Under the pieces are notes generated by a model. The model had not been told where the DNA came from, did no database searches, and saw only the letters and a program-made list of their open reading frames with translations. DNA of 53,555 nt from Clostridia bacterium (GTDB lineage: Bacteria > Bacillota > Clostridia > TANB77 > CAG-508), in contig JAFWKV010000038.1 of assembly GCA_017511265.1 (NCBI GenBank), forward strand, positions 1 to 53,555. The letters run 5' to 3'. A program made the position numbers and the translations under genes. Below are positions 38,417 through 48,049 of this stretch, piece by piece (within the stretch, counting starts at the first letter, position 1; the number at the start of each line of letters is the position of its first letter).

Positions 38417-39956
38417 CTTACATCACCATACTTTCTATCTAAGGTTCTATATTGTATTGCTTCTGCCAAATGCTTATAATTTATTCTTTTTTGATTATCT
38501 AAGTCAGCTATAGTTCGAGCTACTTTCAAGATTCTTCCATAGGCTCTTGCACTCAATCCTAATTTTTTAAAAGCTTTATCTAAAATTTGTTGACCTTTTT
38601 CGTCAATTTTGCAATATTTTTCAATTAATTTTGGAGTAAGTCCAGAATTTGAATAAATTCCTAAATTTTTGTACCTTTCTAATTGAATTTTTCTTGCTTT
38701 GTTTACTCTTTCTTGTATATTTTTTGATGTTTCTGGCTTTTCTATACTTTTAAGCTTTTCATATTTAACTGGTTTTACTTCAATATGAATATCTATTCTA
38801 TCTAGTAATGGTCCACTTAATTTTCCTAAATATCTATTTATTGCTTGAGGGGTGCATGTACATTCTTTAACTCCACTTCCATAATATCCGGCATGGACAC
38901 GGATTCATACTTGCTATAAACATAAAATCACAGGGATATGTAACTGTTCCATTTACCCTACTTATTGTAACTTGTTTATCCTCTAATGGTCCTCTTAATA
39001 CTTCAAGAGTATTTTTGCTAAATTCAGGTAATTCATCTAAAAATAAAACTCCAAAATGAGCTAAACTTATTTCTCCAGGCTTTGGTGTTTTTCCACCACC
39101 TATAATAGATGGGCTTGACGCAGTATGATGTGGTGCCCTAAAAGGTCTTGTATTTATTATAGATGTTCCTTTGGGCAGAATTCCTGCTATACTATGTATT
39201 TTAGTAATTTCTAGTGCTTCCTCAAATGTTAAATTTGGTAAAATAGTTGGAATTCTTCTTGAAAGCATTGTTTTTCCAGCTCCTGGACTGCCAAGCATTA
39301 AACAATTATGTCCGACCAGCGGCAGCTAATTCTAATGCTCTTTTTATGTTTTCTTGCCCCTTTACTTCTGAAAAGTCTTCATTATATTGATTTGCAATTT
39401 TTAATAAATTATGAATATCAATATTATAGTTTTCTATTTTTTTACTTCCATTTAAAAATTCTATTACATCTCTTAAGTAATTTGCAGGAATAACTTCCAA
39501 TCCATCTACAACAGCCGCTTCTTTACAATTATCTTTAGGAACTACAACTCTTTCTATTCCATATTTTAATGCATCTACACACATTGGAAGTATTCCATTT
39601 ACTTTATTTAATTTGCCATCTAACGAAAGTTCACCTATGAATATTGTTTTACTCAAATCCATTTTTGTAAAAATTTTTCCTGTTGCATACAATATTCCTA
39701 TTGCCATTGGTAAATCTAAGCTTGTACCTTCCTTTTTAGTACTAGCAGGCGCAAGATTAATTAAAAATCTTTTGCTTGGAAATTCAATTCCTGAATTTTT
39801 TATAGCTGCTCTAATTCTTTCTTTTGCTTCTCTTATACTCGTATCAGGTAATCCTACAACATCAAAATTTGGTAGTCCTCCTGTAACATCTGTTTCCACT
39901 TCTACTAAATATCCATTCAACCCATCAAGTGCCATTGAATTAACTATTGATAACAT
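38413..39956 (-). CDS. comM: YifB/ComM-type AAA+ Mg-chelatase-like protein, read through two +1 shifts at CGGA
   Basis: Product about 513 aa once both shifts are made. The ATG at 39956 follows AAAGGAG; an ATG 15 bases upstream lies across that site. Frame 0 parts are 39956-39306, 39298-38867 and about 38890-38413. First joint: [20 protein letters not shown], just before Walker A. Second joint: [18 protein letters not shown], the zinc-like motif conserved in the family. Walker B (LFLDELPEF) and the C-terminal domain are intact. ComM-type proteins are hexameric helicases aiding branch migration in natural transformation; dprA follows. Two independent breaks mended by the same rule argue against decay. 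Confidence 0.92.
38887..38890 (-). other. CGGA quadruplet / +1 frameshift site 2 in comM
   Basis: Minus strand CCA TGC CGG ATA TTA TGG in frame 0; CCA TGC CGGA TAT TAT when read as four bases, giving the conserved C-P-C-G-Y-Y. Confidence 0.87.
39311..39314 (-). other. CGGA quadruplet / +1 frameshift site 1 in comM
   Basis: Minus strand GCT GGT CGG ACA TAA in frame 0; GCT GGT CGGA CAT AAT when read as four bases, giving the conserved A-G-G-H-N before Walker A. Confidence 0.87.
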
Positions 39957-40043
39957 TATAACTCCTTTCATTTTTTTCTTGCTTTTTTTGTATAGTTAAT
40001 ATAAAATATAATTGTATAATTTTAACTAAAGAATGGTGAATCT

Positions 40044-42308
40044 ATGAAAAAGAAAAAAATTTCAAATAAGAAAAAAGACAATAAAGTTGTCGCATTAACA
40101 ACTAAAGCTAAAAAGCTTTCCATAATAAAAATGAAATCTTTACTGCTTCTTATAATTCTACTTCTTGTAGCATTACTCGTAAGAATTGGATGGCTTCAAT
40201 TTATTGAAGGAAGTTTTTTAAAAGAACAAGCATATTCGCAACAAACAATAAATCAAATTATTAGTCCAAAAAGAGGAAATATTTATGACTCAACAGGAAA
40301 AACTTTAGCTACAAGTGCTCAAGTTGATACTGTAACAATCAATCCAAAAAAGATAAAATCTTCTTCTGATGAATCTACCCAATCACTTAAAGAAAACATT
40401 GCCAAAGGTTTATCTGAAATATTCGAATTGGACTATGAAGAAACATTAAATAAAGTTAATAGTGAATCATCTGTTGAAACTATAGCTAAAAAAGTTGAGC
40501 AAGATAAAATTACAGAACTAAAGAAATGGATGGATACGAATAAAATAAATCTTGGTATAAATATTGACGAAGATTCTAAAAGATATTATCCATACAATAC
40601 AGTAGCTTCAGGAGTTTTGGGCTTTTGTGGTAATGATAACCAAGGTTTAAGTGGAATCGAATATAGTTGGGATTCTACATTGACTGGTACATCTGGAAAA
40701 ATAGTTGCTTCAAAAGACGCCAGTCAAGATGAAATTCCTAACACCGAAGAAACTTATATAGCCGCTGAAAATGGTAGTGACATTACACTTACAATAGACT
40801 TGAATATTCAAACAATTATCGAAAAATACCTTAAACAAGCTGTTGAAGATAACGCTTGTTCTCGTGGTGGAAATGCGATTGTTATGAATCCTTCTACAGG
40901 TGATATTTTAGCTATGGCTTCATATCCAGATTATGATTTAAATACACCTTTTGTGCCAAACGCAAGTCTTTCAGCAGATTGGGATTCTTTAAATAATGAT
41001 GAACAAAAATCAGCTTTACAATCTATGTGGAAATGCAGATCAATATCAGATCCATATGAACCAGGCTCAACATTTAAGGTTATTACTTCATCTATAGCAC
41101 TTGAAGAAAATATTACAGGCACTGATGTTGCCAATAATTTCGTTTGTTCAGGTTCAGAAAAATTTTCTGATGGTACTGAAATTCGCTGTTGGAGAACAGT
41201 TCCTCATGGATATCAAACATTAAGACAAGCTTTAATGAATTCATGTAATCCAGCATTTATGCAATTAGGTAGAAAAATTGGTGCTGAAACATTATACAAA
41301 TACTATCAAGCCTTTGGCTTTTTTGATAAAACAGGAGTTGGACTTTCTGGCGAAGCAGCTAGCTCATTTTGGCCTTTAGAAAAAGTTGGTGCTGTAGAAC
41401 TTGCAACTATGTCATTTGGTCAACGTTTTACAATTACTCCTCTTCAAATGATTACCGCTATTTCTGCTGTTTCTAATAATGGTGTTTTAATGAGACCAAG
41501 ATTAGTTAAAGAAATTAAAAATACAGAAACAGGTGCTGTAACAACAGTTGAAGAAAAACAAGTAAAACAAGTAATTTCTAAAGACACATCTGAAAAAGTT
41601 CGCTCTTTGATGGAATCTGTTGTAACTCAAGGAACGGGTAAGCATGGTGCAGTTGAAGGCTATTCAGTTGGAGGCAAAACAGGAACATCTGAACCACTAG
41701 CTAAAAATGTAAAAGAAGGTTATGTTGCTTCTTATGTTGCAATTTCTCCTGTTGAAGATACTCGAGTAGTTTTGTTACTTACATTATATGACCCTAAAGG
41801 AAAAAGTTATCAAGGTGGACAAGTTGCAGGTCCTGTTGTATCACAAATGCTTACTGAAATATTACCTTATTTAGAAATTCCTTCATCATCAGTTGATTCT
41901 GAAGATGAAGCTAATACTACAATGCTTCCTAATGTAGTAAATAAAACAGTTACTGAGGCAAAAAAGATAATTGAATCAGCTGGTTTTACTCCAAAAATTA
42001 ATGTATCGGGAGATGAAAATTCTTTACTTGTTACAAGTCAAGTTCCAGTTGCTGGTACACAATTACTCGATAATGCCACAGTAATGCTTTATTCTGAAGA
42101 AAATGACACAAGAACTTCTGTGGCTGTTCCAGATTTAAAAGGTATGTCTCTTCAAGAAGCTGTTGCTGTTTTAAGTGAAAAGAATTTAAACATTAATGCT
42201 GAAGGTCATGGATATGTGACTAGCCAAGATTATGCTAAAAATTCTACAGTAGAAGAAGGCACAGTAATTAAGGTAACCTTAAAAGAAACACTACGAGATG
42301 CACACTAG
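40044..42308 (+). CDS. Penicillin-binding protein 2 / SpoVD-like transpeptidase with PASTA domains
   Basis: Cross-links peptidoglycan. 754 aa: basic N-terminus and one membrane segment (about 31-50), dimerisation domain (PKRGNIYDSTGKTLA), transpeptidase with STFK (Ser about 342), SCN and KTGT (about 545), then two PASTA domains (LPNVVNKTVTEAKKIIESAG and VAVPDLKGMSLQEAVAVLSE). This layout fits SpoVD or FtsI; SpoVD is suggested by the PASTA tail and single-gene setting, but not proven. It ends at a family B repeat. Confidence 0.93.
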   Translation: MKKKKISNKKKDNKVVALTTKAKKLSIIKMKSLLLLIILLLVALLVRIGWLQFIEGSFLKEQAYSQQTINQIISPKRGNIYDSTGKTLATSAQVDTVTINPKKIKSSSDESTQSLKENIAKGLSEIFELDYEETLNKVNSESSVETIAKKVEQDKITELKKWMDTNKINLGINIDEDSKRYYPYNTVASGVLGFCGNDNQGLSGIEYSWDSTLTGTSGKIVASKDASQDEIPNTEETYIAAENGSDITLTIDLNIQTIIEKYLKQAVEDNACSRGGNAIVMNPSTGDILAMASYPDYDLNTPFVPNASLSADWDSLNNDEQKSALQSMWKCRSISDPYEPGSTFKVITSSIALEENITGTDVANNFVCSGSEKFSDGTEIRCWRTVPHGYQTLRQALMNSCNPAFMQLGRKIGAETLYKYYQAFGFFDKTGVGLSGEAASSFWPLEKVGAVELATMSFGQRFTITPLQMITAISAVSNNGVLMRPRLVKEIKNTETGAVTTVEEKQVKQVISKDTSEKVRSLMESVVTQGTGKHGAVEGYSVGGKTGTSEPLAKNVKEGYVASYVAISPVEDTRVVLLLTLYDPKGKSYQGGQVAGPVVSQMLTEILPYLEIPSSSVDSEDEANTTMLPNVVNKTVTEAKKIIESAGFTPKINVSGDENSLLVTSQVPVAGTQLLDNATVMLYSEENDTRTSVAVPDLKGMSLQEAVAVLSEKNLNINAEGHGYVTSQDYAKNSTVEEGTVIKVTLKETLRDAH

Positions 42309-42537
42309 ATTGTTTAACAGTTATTCAAACTTGTAAGGATAATCTACTGATTAATTGTTAGTATATAAATAAAAGAAATCTGCGTAAGCGACCAAACGAA
42401 CGAAGTGAGTGCTACCCCCGCAAGCTACAGACTAGCAATATTAAGTTCGTAGCTTGCGACACACAAAGATTTCTGTATTTATATACTAACAATCAATCAC
42501 AGAATAACTATAAGTTTGAATAATCGTTAAACAATCT
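42305..42537. repeat. Family B hairpin repeat, copy 3
   Basis: Between converging genes. The core AAATCTGCGTAAGCGACC to CACACAAAGATTT is shared with copy 2 with a few differences. The arms differ, and the outermost 11 bases (GATTGTTTAAC) are the inverted copy of the last codons of the gene ending at 42527. The left arm starts right after the stop of the penicillin-binding protein gene. Confidence 0.8.
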
Positions 42538-43123
42538 GTATGTTGCTTCTCCCTATGTCTTCATTCAAAACAACACCCATCATCAGTATATCTTCACAAT
42601 CTTTATCTATGTATTTTAACCATTCTTTTAAATTATTGTTTTTACTTTTGTGTTTTTCAATATATTTAAAAAAATCTATAAAATGAACCTCCGTACCATT
42701 TTTTAAAATATTCAATGGATTATCTTTAATTTCCAAAAAAACACTATTTTTATATCTTTCCATTCCTATTTCAGAAATCACTACCTTATTTATAATTGTT
42801 GCCATATTTGTATTTTCTTCTAATTCATTGAATTTTTCTTCATACAAAATACACCAGTAGCAAAATAGAGATTCCTTTATCTTATCTTTTTTTATTACTT
42901 TTAAATATATTTCTACATCTTTTTCCATTTCTAAATCACATTCTACTTTAACTAGTGAAAATGCGTATTCTGAAATATTTTCAAATTTTTTTATCGAATC
43001 AAATTTTGTATTTTTTACTTTAAATCCAAGAATTTTTGAGATTAATTCATTTGTCATTGGTGCATTATTTTCGTCTTCCAATATGGCTTTTAACATATCA
43101 GAATTTTCGCTTGTAATTTTTAT
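42527..43123 (-). CDS. Unrecognised protein, apparent ATA start
   Basis: Frame of about 198 aa if started at ATA (43121-43123), 9 bases after AAAGGAAG; the first ATG is nine codons later (43096) without a ribosome site. The ATA start gives MKITSENSDMLKAILEDENN. The beginning loosely recalls Rpn/PD-(D/E)XK-type proteins, but no nuclease motif is clear. No membrane segment. It stands alone between two palindromes. Confidence 0.55.
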   Translation of the reverse strand: MKITSENSDMLKAILEDENNAPMTNELISKILGFKVKNTKFDSIKKFENISEYAFSLVKVECDLEMEKDVEIYLKVIKKDKIKESLFCYWCILYEEKFNELEENTNMATIINKVVISEIGMERYKNSVFLEIKDNPLNILKNGTEVHFIDFFKYIEKHKSKNNNLKEWLKYIDKDCEDILMMGVVLNEDIGRSNIQIV

Positions 43124-43410
43124 AAATCACACTTCCTTTCTTAAATTCTATAGTTAAAAGATTTATTACTAATTCATTGCACCTCCTTATTTAATTGATT
43201 TTACATTTGGATTTTTATAAGAATAAAAAATCTTAAGAACACAAAAAGTGTTAATGAGTTATAACTCTAAAAAGAATGTAACTAAATGTTAGCATAAATT
43301 ATATAATTTAAAATTAGTATACTATGTCTTACATTTTTTGTCAATATGTTTTTGTAAAAAATTTACAACTTTTCATTTACAAAATTCGACATTTATGTAT
43401 TTTCTCCCAT
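43124..43410. other. AT-rich intergenic stretch with strong ribosome site and two-codon ORF
   Basis: No gene seen. On the minus strand AAGGAGGTGCA is followed by ATG AAT TAG (43169-43177), a minimal ORF upstream of the ATA-started gene. The rest is plain A/T-rich sequence. Confidence 0.5.
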
Positions 43411-43667
43411 TCAAGCAATAGGGACGAAACATTCTAGCTCAATCCATTGCTACAAGAGCACATTAATACCAACCTATTATATATGTTAAAAAATGAAGAC
43501 CGCGTAGGCGTAGCGAAGCGAAGTCGTCTGGAGCTTTCCCGTCATTGAAACCTTTGACGAAGGAAAGCGACAACAAGGTCGCAATGTTTAACATATATAA
43601 TAGGTTGGTATTAATGTGTTCTTGTAGCAATGGATTGAGCTAAAATATCTTGTCCCTATTGCTTGAA
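43411..43667. repeat. Family A hairpin repeat, diverged copy
   Basis: Outer arms CAAGCAATAGGGAC.../...GTCCCTATTGCTTG, then CTCAATCCATTGCTAC and complement, then TAATACCAACCTATTATATA and complement, around the core AGACCGCGTAGGCG...GGAGCTTTC...GAAAGCGACAACAAGGTCG. The core is shared with 1-183 and 52376-52563, while all arms are different. It ends two bases from the M23 peptidase stop. Confidence 0.8.
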
Positions 43668-43669
43668 AT

Positions 43670-44656
43670 TTACTTATATAAATAATCTTGTGGATTAACA
43701 GGATTTCCATTTAATCTTATCTCTAAATGTAAATGAGGTCCTGTTGAATTTCCAGTAGATCCAACTGCAGCAACTATATCTCCAGCTTTAATATTTTGTC
43801 CTTCTTTAGCAATTATTTTACTGCAGTGAGCATACCATGTTTCTACTCCATTACCATGGCTTATTTTTAATAAATTGCCATATGCTCCTCCAGAAGTAAC
43901 AGAAGTTACTACACCATCTGATACAGCTTTAATATCTGTGCCTGATGGACATGCTATATCTAGACCTGTATGAGTAGATGACCTTATTCTACTGCTAACT
44001 CCAAATCTTGATGTAATAGTACCTGTTACAGGTGTAACAGCTAATTTTATACCACTTATAACTGGCGCACTTCTTTCTTCTTCTATTTTTTCAACTTTTT
44101 CTTGAACTTCTGGTGCTAAAATTTCTTTGGCCGTTTCGATATTTTCTGTTTTGATTTCTTCCGCATTTTCTGTAACAACTTTATTAATAGTAAGTTGTAA
44201 ATCAATGTCTTCTTTTGCAGTTTTTTCATTTATATCATTTACTATAGTCTCTGCTTCTTCCATTGTTTCTACATATGTTTTTTCTGTATCGTTTAAAGAT
44301 ATTTCATAATACTTATATTTTATAGTAGCATCTTCTTGTATTTGTGCTATTACCTCTTCTTCGTTAGTATCTATAGACCTATCAATAAATTTTAACTCGT
44401 AACTTGGCTCTGTATTTAGAGAAACACTTTCTATATTTTTGCCTGAATATTCTCTAATTTCTTTACTAACCTTTTCTTCAAATTTAGATTTATCTTCAAC
44501 ATATCCAACTCTTTGCCCTTCTAATTGTACAGCATAAGTTGGTTTATATTTCAATAAAATAATTGTTGCTATTACAAATAAACCTATTAATGCCAAACTC
44601 AAAATTTTCGTGGTCTTTATTGCATAATACTTAATTTTTCTATTTAAAATATAAAT
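43670..44656 (-). CDS. Membrane-anchored M23 (LytM) peptidase, apparent ATT start
   Basis: Frame of about 328 aa from ATT at 44656, 5 bases after AAAGGAG. The first TTG (44602) would cut off the basic stretch before the membrane segment (SLALIGLFVIATIILL) and has no ribosome site. A G5-like/helical linker follows, then an M23 domain with THTGLDIA, YAHCS and PHLHLEIR. It should trim peptidoglycan or act as a scaffold as in SpoIIQ. It shows TAT GGC AAT where spoIVFA has TAT CGGA AAT. Confidence 0.85.
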   Translation of the reverse strand: MYILNRKIKYYAIKTTKILSLALIGLFVIATIILLKYKPTYAVQLEGQRVGYVEDKSKFEEKVSKEIREYSGKNIESVSLNTEPSYELKFIDRSIDTNEEEVIAQIQEDATIKYKYYEISLNDTEKTYVETMEEAETIVNDINEKTAKEDIDLQLTINKVVTENAEEIKTENIETAKEILAPEVQEKVEKIEEERSAPVISGIKLAVTPVTGTITSRFGVSSRIRSSTHTGLDIACPSGTDIKAVSDGVVTSVTSGGAYGNLLKISHGNGVETWYAHCSKIIAKEGQNIKAGDIVAAVGSTGNSTGPHLHLEIRLNGNPVNPQDYLYK

Positions 44657-44690
44657 ACACTCTCCTTTTCTTTTTGCACGACCGCTTTTT

Positions 44691-44719
44691 ATTATACTAT
44701 ATATTCATTGTCTTTTCAA
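44691..44719 (-). promoter_or_regulatory. Promoter of the M23 peptidase gene
   Basis: Minus strand TTGAAA (44714-44719), 17-base spacer, TATAAT (44691-44696), about 30 bases before the ribosome site. Confidence 0.7.
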
Positions 44720-44720
44720 A

Positions 44721-45002
44721 TTATGTACACTTTATTTTGACCAATTAATCAAAATTTATCTAATTTTTAATAAAAAAAATTTCTAAATTTTTATTATTTC
44801 TCTTTTTTTCTCAATTTTTCTCTTTTTTTCCATCTTTTTCTATATATTCTAAAATTCTTTTTTATAAAATTCTTTATTTTTGCACATTCTAAGATTATCA
44901 TAGTACTTTTTGTTTACTTTTAAGTATTTTATTTACTTATTGCTTTCTGTAAACTTCAACTGTTACGTGCTATATTCTCACTAGAAATGGTAGGTGATAA
45001 AT
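44721..45002. other. Divergent AT-rich intergenic region
   Basis: Between the M23 peptidase and the XRE regulator. Long T/C-rich tract at about 44800-44860; no RNA gene or ORF was recognised. It must hold the promoter of the XRE gene, but no clear pair of boxes was found. Confidence 0.4.
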
Positions 45003-45326
45003 ATGAGTTTAGATTATAATGTTATTGGTTCTAGAATAAAAGAAGCTAGACAAGCAAAAAAATTGACACAAGAAAATTTATCTGAACAATTAGATGTTTC
45101 TGTTGCATTTTTAAGCAGAATTGAAAGAGGAAGTTCTCACATTAATTTAAAAAGATTAAATCAAATTTGTGATATATTAGAAATTTCTGAAGGTTATGTT
45201 CTAAACGGAGCTGATAGTGAACAAACAAATTATTTGAATAAAGAATTTGCAGAATTATTAGCAAAATGCTCTCCTGAAAAACAAAAAATGATTTATGAAA
45301 TAGCTAAAACTATTGCTGAAAATTAG
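45003..45326 (+). CDS. XRE-family HTH transcription regulator
   Basis: About 107 aa from the ATG at 45003. N-terminal helix-turn-helix (IGSRIKEARQAKKLTQENLS, then SVAFLSRIERG) and a helical C-terminal dimerisation part. Similar in layout to SinR/SlrR-type repressors, and the TasA-like cluster elsewhere in the window would be a natural target, but nothing shows this directly. Confidence 0.88.
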   Translation: MSLDYNVIGSRIKEARQAKKLTQENLSEQLDVSVAFLSRIERGSSHINLKRLNQICDILEISEGYVLNGADSEQTNYLNKEFAELLAKCSPEKQKMIYEIAKTIAEN

Positions 45327-45332
45327 CTGTTA

Positions 45333-45452
45333 AAGGAAACGTGTCAATGGGGACGGGCTTAAATGACACACATCTTTGATGTGTGTCATTTAAGCCCGTC
45401 CCCATTGACACGTTTCCTTTTAAGCCCGTCCCCATTGACACGTTTCCTTTGG
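45333..45452. repeat. REP-like palindrome with partial tandem duplication
   Basis: AAAGGAAACGTGTCAATGGG then GACGGGCTTAAATGACACAC and complement; the last part (AAGCCCGTCCCCATTGACAC, then GTTTCC) is present twice in tandem. It lies between the converging XRE and ypeB genes. Related by the CAATGGGGACGG motif to 49666-49712 and to the outer arms at 52319-52620. Confidence 0.8.
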
Positions 45453-45458
45453 CGTTTT

Positions 45459-46811
45459 CTACATTGTTAAAGTTCCATTTGGTGTATTAGTTATGATAAG
45501 TATATCTTCCTCATTTCCATTTTCAGCATTTATATAAACCAAAAATTCCGTATCATCAACCTTTCCCTTAAATTCATAACACAAAATTTCTGTCTGCCAC
45601 TCAGTAGGAATTACAGCCAAGCCTTCACTCTGTATTTCTAACGTTTTATTTAGTTTTTCCTTTGCCTTGTCTTTAGCTATCTTAATATTGGAAACATCTC
45701 TTTGTTGATGACTATTTAAATATCCTGTAGTTTCCATTCCAAGTATTTCCCCATTATCTAAAGCTACTTTAACCTTAATTAAATCAGGATACATTATAAC
45801 TCCATCTTGATTATATGCATAATTGATTGTAACTATCCCCTCCTGCTTTAAATAGTAGGTTTCTTGCATATTAGGAATGCCTCTTTGGTTTAAAAATTCT
45901 TTTCCTATTTCATTAGCTTCTTCTTGAGTAATTGTTTCAACTTCCACACTTCTGTCTGAATTCATTGAGATAACATGTCCACCTGTTTTTGTAATTGCAA
46001 AATTTATATTGTGATTATCTATATCTTTAACGTAAAAGTTATAGCCTTGAATATTTGAATTTTCAGAAATACCTAACCTTTGTATTTCTTTTATTTTGTC
46101 ATTTCCTAAAAATTCTCTTACACGAGCTTCAGCCTCATCTTCGCTAATTTCATCTCCTGTTACAGCTTTTTTTTGACCATTTGCTAAATGTTCGGAAAAG
46201 GCACCATCATAAATTAAGCCTGAATATTCTCTAAAACTTTCTTGTAAATTACTAAAACTCTCTTTTGAAATATTACTAACCTGTTGTGCAAAAGGCACTT
46301 CTTTTTTTGATGTTAAATCTCTCCAAGAAATTCTGCCAGAATTTAAGTCTTCTGATAGCTGGTTTAATGTATTTGAAAGTTCTACACTGTAAGTATGCAT
46401 TTGCTTTAAATTATTTAAGTCATCATCTGATAATTCTTCTTTTTTCATATTTTTTCGTGAGAGTGAATAACTATAGTCACCTACTTGATTTAAAAATTTC
46501 TGTGTATTCTCAAGTTCTTGACTCTCAAGTGGAAGCATTGATAAATAGCTTTGTGTTAAATTTGCTTCTCTCCATACATTTGTTAAAGTTTCTGCACCGT
46601 TTTCAGATGATTTTGAAATAAGTGATTTAGCAAGATAATTTTGAACATCTTGCATATGATTTACTACTTCATAAAATGACATATTGTAATTATTTTGTGT
46701 TGCAGTTTCAAATGTTTTTTGTTTTTGATATAAACTAATTGCAAGTAAAATACTAATTACAATTATCGTTACACCTAAGACAATTAAATTTTTTTTGCTT
46801 ATTTTTTTTAA
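45459..46811 (-). CDS. ypeB: Germination protein YpeB
   Basis: About 450 aa from the ATG at 46811 after GGAGGAAAG. N-terminal membrane segment, YpeB-specific N-terminal helices (SGRISWRDL) and PepSY-type repeats at the C-terminus (DEAEARVREFLG, EEANEIGKEFLN). YpeB stabilises the cortex-lytic enzyme SleB in spores; sleB is not adjacent. Confidence 0.85.
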   Translation of the reverse strand, partial: LKKISKKNLIVLGVTIIVISILLAISLYQKQKTFETATQNNYNMSFYEVVNHMQDVQNYLAKSLISKSSENGAETLTNVWREANLTQSYLSMLPLESQELENTQKFLNQVGDYSYSLSRKNMKKEELSDDDLNNLKQMHTYSVELSNTLNQLSEDLNSGRISWRDLTSKKEVPFAQQVSNISKESFSNLQESFREYSGLIYDGAFSEHLANGQKKAVTGDEISEDEAEARVREFLGNDKIKEIQRLGISENSNIQGYNFYVKDIDNHNINFAITKTGGHVISMNSDRSVEVETITQEEANEIGKEFLNQRGIPNMQETYYLKQEGIVTINYAYNQDGVIMYPDLIKVKVALDNGEILGMETTGYLNSHQQRDVSNIKIAKDKAKEKLNKTLEIQSEGLAVIPTEWQTEILCYEFKGKVDDTEFLVYINAENGNEEDILIITNTPNGTLTM

Positions 46812-46875
46812 CATTAAACTTTCCTCCATAAATATATTTATTTTATTTTTTACCAATTTTTATTATTTATTCCAT

Positions 46876-46903
46876 TTGCTTTTATGAAAGATTATGATAC
46901 AAT
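46876..46903 (+). promoter_or_regulatory. Probable promoter of the glycolipid glucosyltransferase gene
   Basis: TTGCTT (46876-46881), 16-base spacer, TACAAT (46898-46903), 21 bases before the ATG. Confidence 0.5.
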
Positions 46904-46924
46904 AAATAAAAAAGGACTGATTAT

Positions 46925-48049
46925 ATGAAAAAAGTATTAATATTTTACGCTGCATATGGAGGTGGGCATCTATCTGCAGCCAAATCTATACAAGCTCACA
47001 TTGATGCAAATTATCCTGATATAGAAACAGAACTAATAGACTGTATGAAATATGTTAATAAACCAATAGAAAAAGTCACAACAGCAGCCTATAGAGAAAT
47101 GGCAAAAAAAGCGCCATGGGTATGGGGAAAAATATATGACAAATCACAAAAAGGAGCATTAGCACATATATCATCTAGATCAAATGCATTTATGGCTATA
47201 AAGTTGCTTCGACTTTTACGTGACAAAAAACCAGATTTAATCATTTCAGCACATCCTTTTTCAAGCCAAATGTGTAGTTATTTAAAACGAAAAGAAAAAA
47301 TTACAGCAAAACTTGCAACAGTTATGACAGACTTTGCACCACATGATCAATGGCTTGTAGGAAAAGAATACACAGACTATTTCTTTGTTGCAAATGACAA
47401 AATGAAAGATTATTTAATAAATCAGAATATCCCTGAACATATAATATATGTAACAGGTATTCCTCTTTCTAGCAGGTTTTTAGAGCATTACAATAATGAA
47501 GAAATATTAAATTATTTTGGATTAGTTTCTGGGAAACAAACTATTTTATTATTTGGTGGTGGAGAATTTGGTTTGGGAAAAAATCAAACATTAGATGTAT
47601 TAAAATGTCTTGTAAATGACTTTGAAGATATTCAAGTAATTGCTATCGCTGGAAAAAACGAAAAAATGAAGCAACATTTTGAAGAAATAGTTAAAGAGGC
47701 AAACAAAGAAGATTCAATAAAAGTATTGCCATTTACAGATAAAGTACCTGAGCTTATGTCTATATCAGATTTAGTTATTACAAAGCCTGGTGGGCTTACA
47801 ATAACTGAAAGCTTAGCATCTGAACTTCCTATTGTTGTTATAAACCCTATTCCTGGTCAAGAAGAAGAAAATGCTGAATTTCTTGAAGAAAAGGGTATTG
47901 CTGTTTGGATTAGAAAACACGATAATCCTAAAACTATTCTTCAAATTCTGCTTTCAAATACAGAAAAATTAGAACAAATGAAGCAAAATACTCATCTTTT
48001 GGCTAACAAAAATTCAACAAGAGATATTTGTGAAATTCTATTAAAATAA
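46925..48049 (+). CDS. Diacylglycerol glycosyltransferase (MGDG synthase/UgtP-like, GT28)
   Basis: 374 aa GT-B enzyme adding sugar to diacylglycerol for membrane glycolipids. N-terminal acceptor motif AAYGGGHLSAAKSIQAHID, and donor-binding FGGGEFGLGKNQ and TKPGGLTITESLASELP. Family assignment is strong; the exact sugar and lipid product is inferred. Confidence 0.9.
   Translation: MKKVLIFYAAYGGGHLSAAKSIQAHIDANYPDIETELIDCMKYVNKPIEKVTTAAYREMAKKAPWVWGKIYDKSQKGALAHISSRSNAFMAIKLLRLLRDKKPDLIISAHPFSSQMCSYLKRKEKITAKLATVMTDFAPHDQWLVGKEYTDYFFVANDKMKDYLINQNIPEHIIYVTGIPLSSRFLEHYNNEEILNYFGLVSGKQTILLFGGGEFGLGKNQTLDVLKCLVNDFEDIQVIAIAGKNEKMKQHFEEIVKEANKEDSIKVLPFTDKVPELMSISDLVITKPGGLTITESLASELPIVVINPIPGQEEENAEFLEEKGIAVWIRKHDNPKTILQILLSNTEKLEQMKQNTHLLANKNSTRDICEILLK

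Noticed and set aside
36950..42537. Repeats as a CRISPR array
   Set aside because: Copies are few, kilobases apart and themselves palindromic; no repeat-spacer pattern and no cas genes.
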